Positions 12,680 to 13,006 of a stretch of DNA of 13,006 bases are shown piece after piece. The DNA is from CAIOZW01 sp049318845. Its GTDB lineage: Bacteria; Acidobacteriota; Blastocatellia; RBC074. The notes beneath the pieces were generated by a model, which was not told where the DNA came from, searched no databases, and was given only the letters and a program-made list of their open reading frames with translations. Made by a program: the position numbers and the translations under genes. Within the stretch, counting starts at the first letter, position 1; each line of letters begins with the position of its first letter. The stretch lies in assembly GCA_049318845.1 (NCBI GenBank), contig JBMOFH010000091.1, forward strand, positions 1-13,006, written 5' to 3'.

Positions 12680-13006
12680 ATGGCAGCAAGAGGTGAGATT
12701 CGCAATCCAATCGTCGTCGCGCTCGATGTCGATACCGCCGCCGAGGCACTGGCAATTGCCACCCGCCTGCGCGGAACGGTTGGGATGTTCAAGGTCGGAA
12801 AACAGCTCTTCACGGCAACCGGCCGGTCGGTCGTCCAGGATCTGATCGCGATGGGAGAAGAGGTCTTTCTCGACCTCAAATTTCACGACATTCCGAACAC
12901 CGTGGCCAAGGCTGGCATCGAAGCGGCGCGGATGGGAGTCAGCATCTTCAACCTTCACGCCCTTGGAGGATCCGAGATGATGCGGACGACCGTCGATTCC
13001 GTCTCC
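12680..13006 (+). CDS. pyrF: Orotidine 5'-phosphate decarboxylase, 5' part
   Basis: The frame is open to the end of the window, so about 109 N-terminal codons are present. VVALDVD at 12-18 and FKVGKQLF at 37-44 supply substrate-binding Asp and Lys. DLKFHDIPNTV at 65-75 is the catalytic D-x-K-x-x-D signature, followed by NLHALGG at 91-97. The enzyme makes UMP from OMP, the last step of the pathway. The start at 12680 gives the usual short N-terminus and has AGAGGG at 12663-12668, somewhat far at 11 bases. ATG at 12653 or GTG at 12614, both in frame, are alternatives. It follows pyrD by 180 bp and may have its own promoter. The C-terminal half lies beyond the window. Confidence 0.94.
   Translation, partial: MAARGEIRNPIVVALDVDTAAEALAIATRLRGTVGMFKVGKQLFTATGRSVVQDLIAMGEEVFLDLKFHDIPNTVAKAGIEAARMGVSIFNLHALGGSEMMRTTVDSVS

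Overview
The window looks like a chromosomal segment of a diderm (Gram-negative-type) bacterium of moderately high GC content. Signs of an outer membrane are a beta-barrel protein fragment ending in phenylalanine and a putative lipoprotein. A PyrR regulator, a class 1B (PyrD plus PyrK) dihydroorotate dehydrogenase and a DUF1080 secreted protein argue against a typical proteobacterium. They would fit Acidobacteriota or another environmental diderm lineage, but the sequence alone does not settle the phylum.

Positions 1-5163 form a cell-envelope and glycan region. On the + strand are the 3' part of a DUF2490-type outer-membrane barrel, a DPM1-like family 2 glycosyltransferase and, overlapping it, a large GT-C-type membrane glycosyltransferase with two similar C-terminal beta-rich domains. 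Facing them on the - strand are a second DPM1-like glycosyltransferase and a short PQQ-repeat lipoprotein. The likely logic is that the soluble GT2 enzymes charge a polyprenyl phosphate with sugar and the GT-C enzyme transfers that sugar on the periplasmic side. The pairing is inference. Positions 5450-6415 hold a secreted DUF1080 protein. A long bidirectional hairpin separates it from the next gene.

Positions 6472-13006 are a pyrimidine biosynthesis locus split into two divergent arms. The - arm is a DUF1499 membrane protein, pyrR, pyrB and pyrC (pyrB and pyrC overlap by 4 nt). The + arm is pyrK, a NUDIX hydrolase, pyrD and the start of pyrF. Together these supply aspartate carbamoyltransferase, dihydroorotase, NAD-linked dihydroorotate dehydrogenase and OMP decarboxylase. 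Carbamoyl-phosphate synthase and pyrE are not in the window.

The most unusual signal is just upstream of pyrK: a ladder of 17-bp units, each carrying a purine-rich Shine-Dalgarno-like block and a start codon. It gives six start codons exactly 17 bp apart (10058 to 10143), the last being the pyrK start. The first five open tiny cistrons of 6-10 codons whose stops abut or overlap a later start. Coupled minicistrons of a similar kind precede the NUDIX gene. PyrR here appears to lack several residues tied to mRNA binding in Bacillus, so a non-canonical control of the pyr genes is worth considering. More generally, short tandem duplications (7, 9, 11, 12, 13, 15 and 17 bp) recur at gene edges and in loops throughout the window. 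The ladder could therefore be either a functional translational device or an extreme product of that mutational habit.
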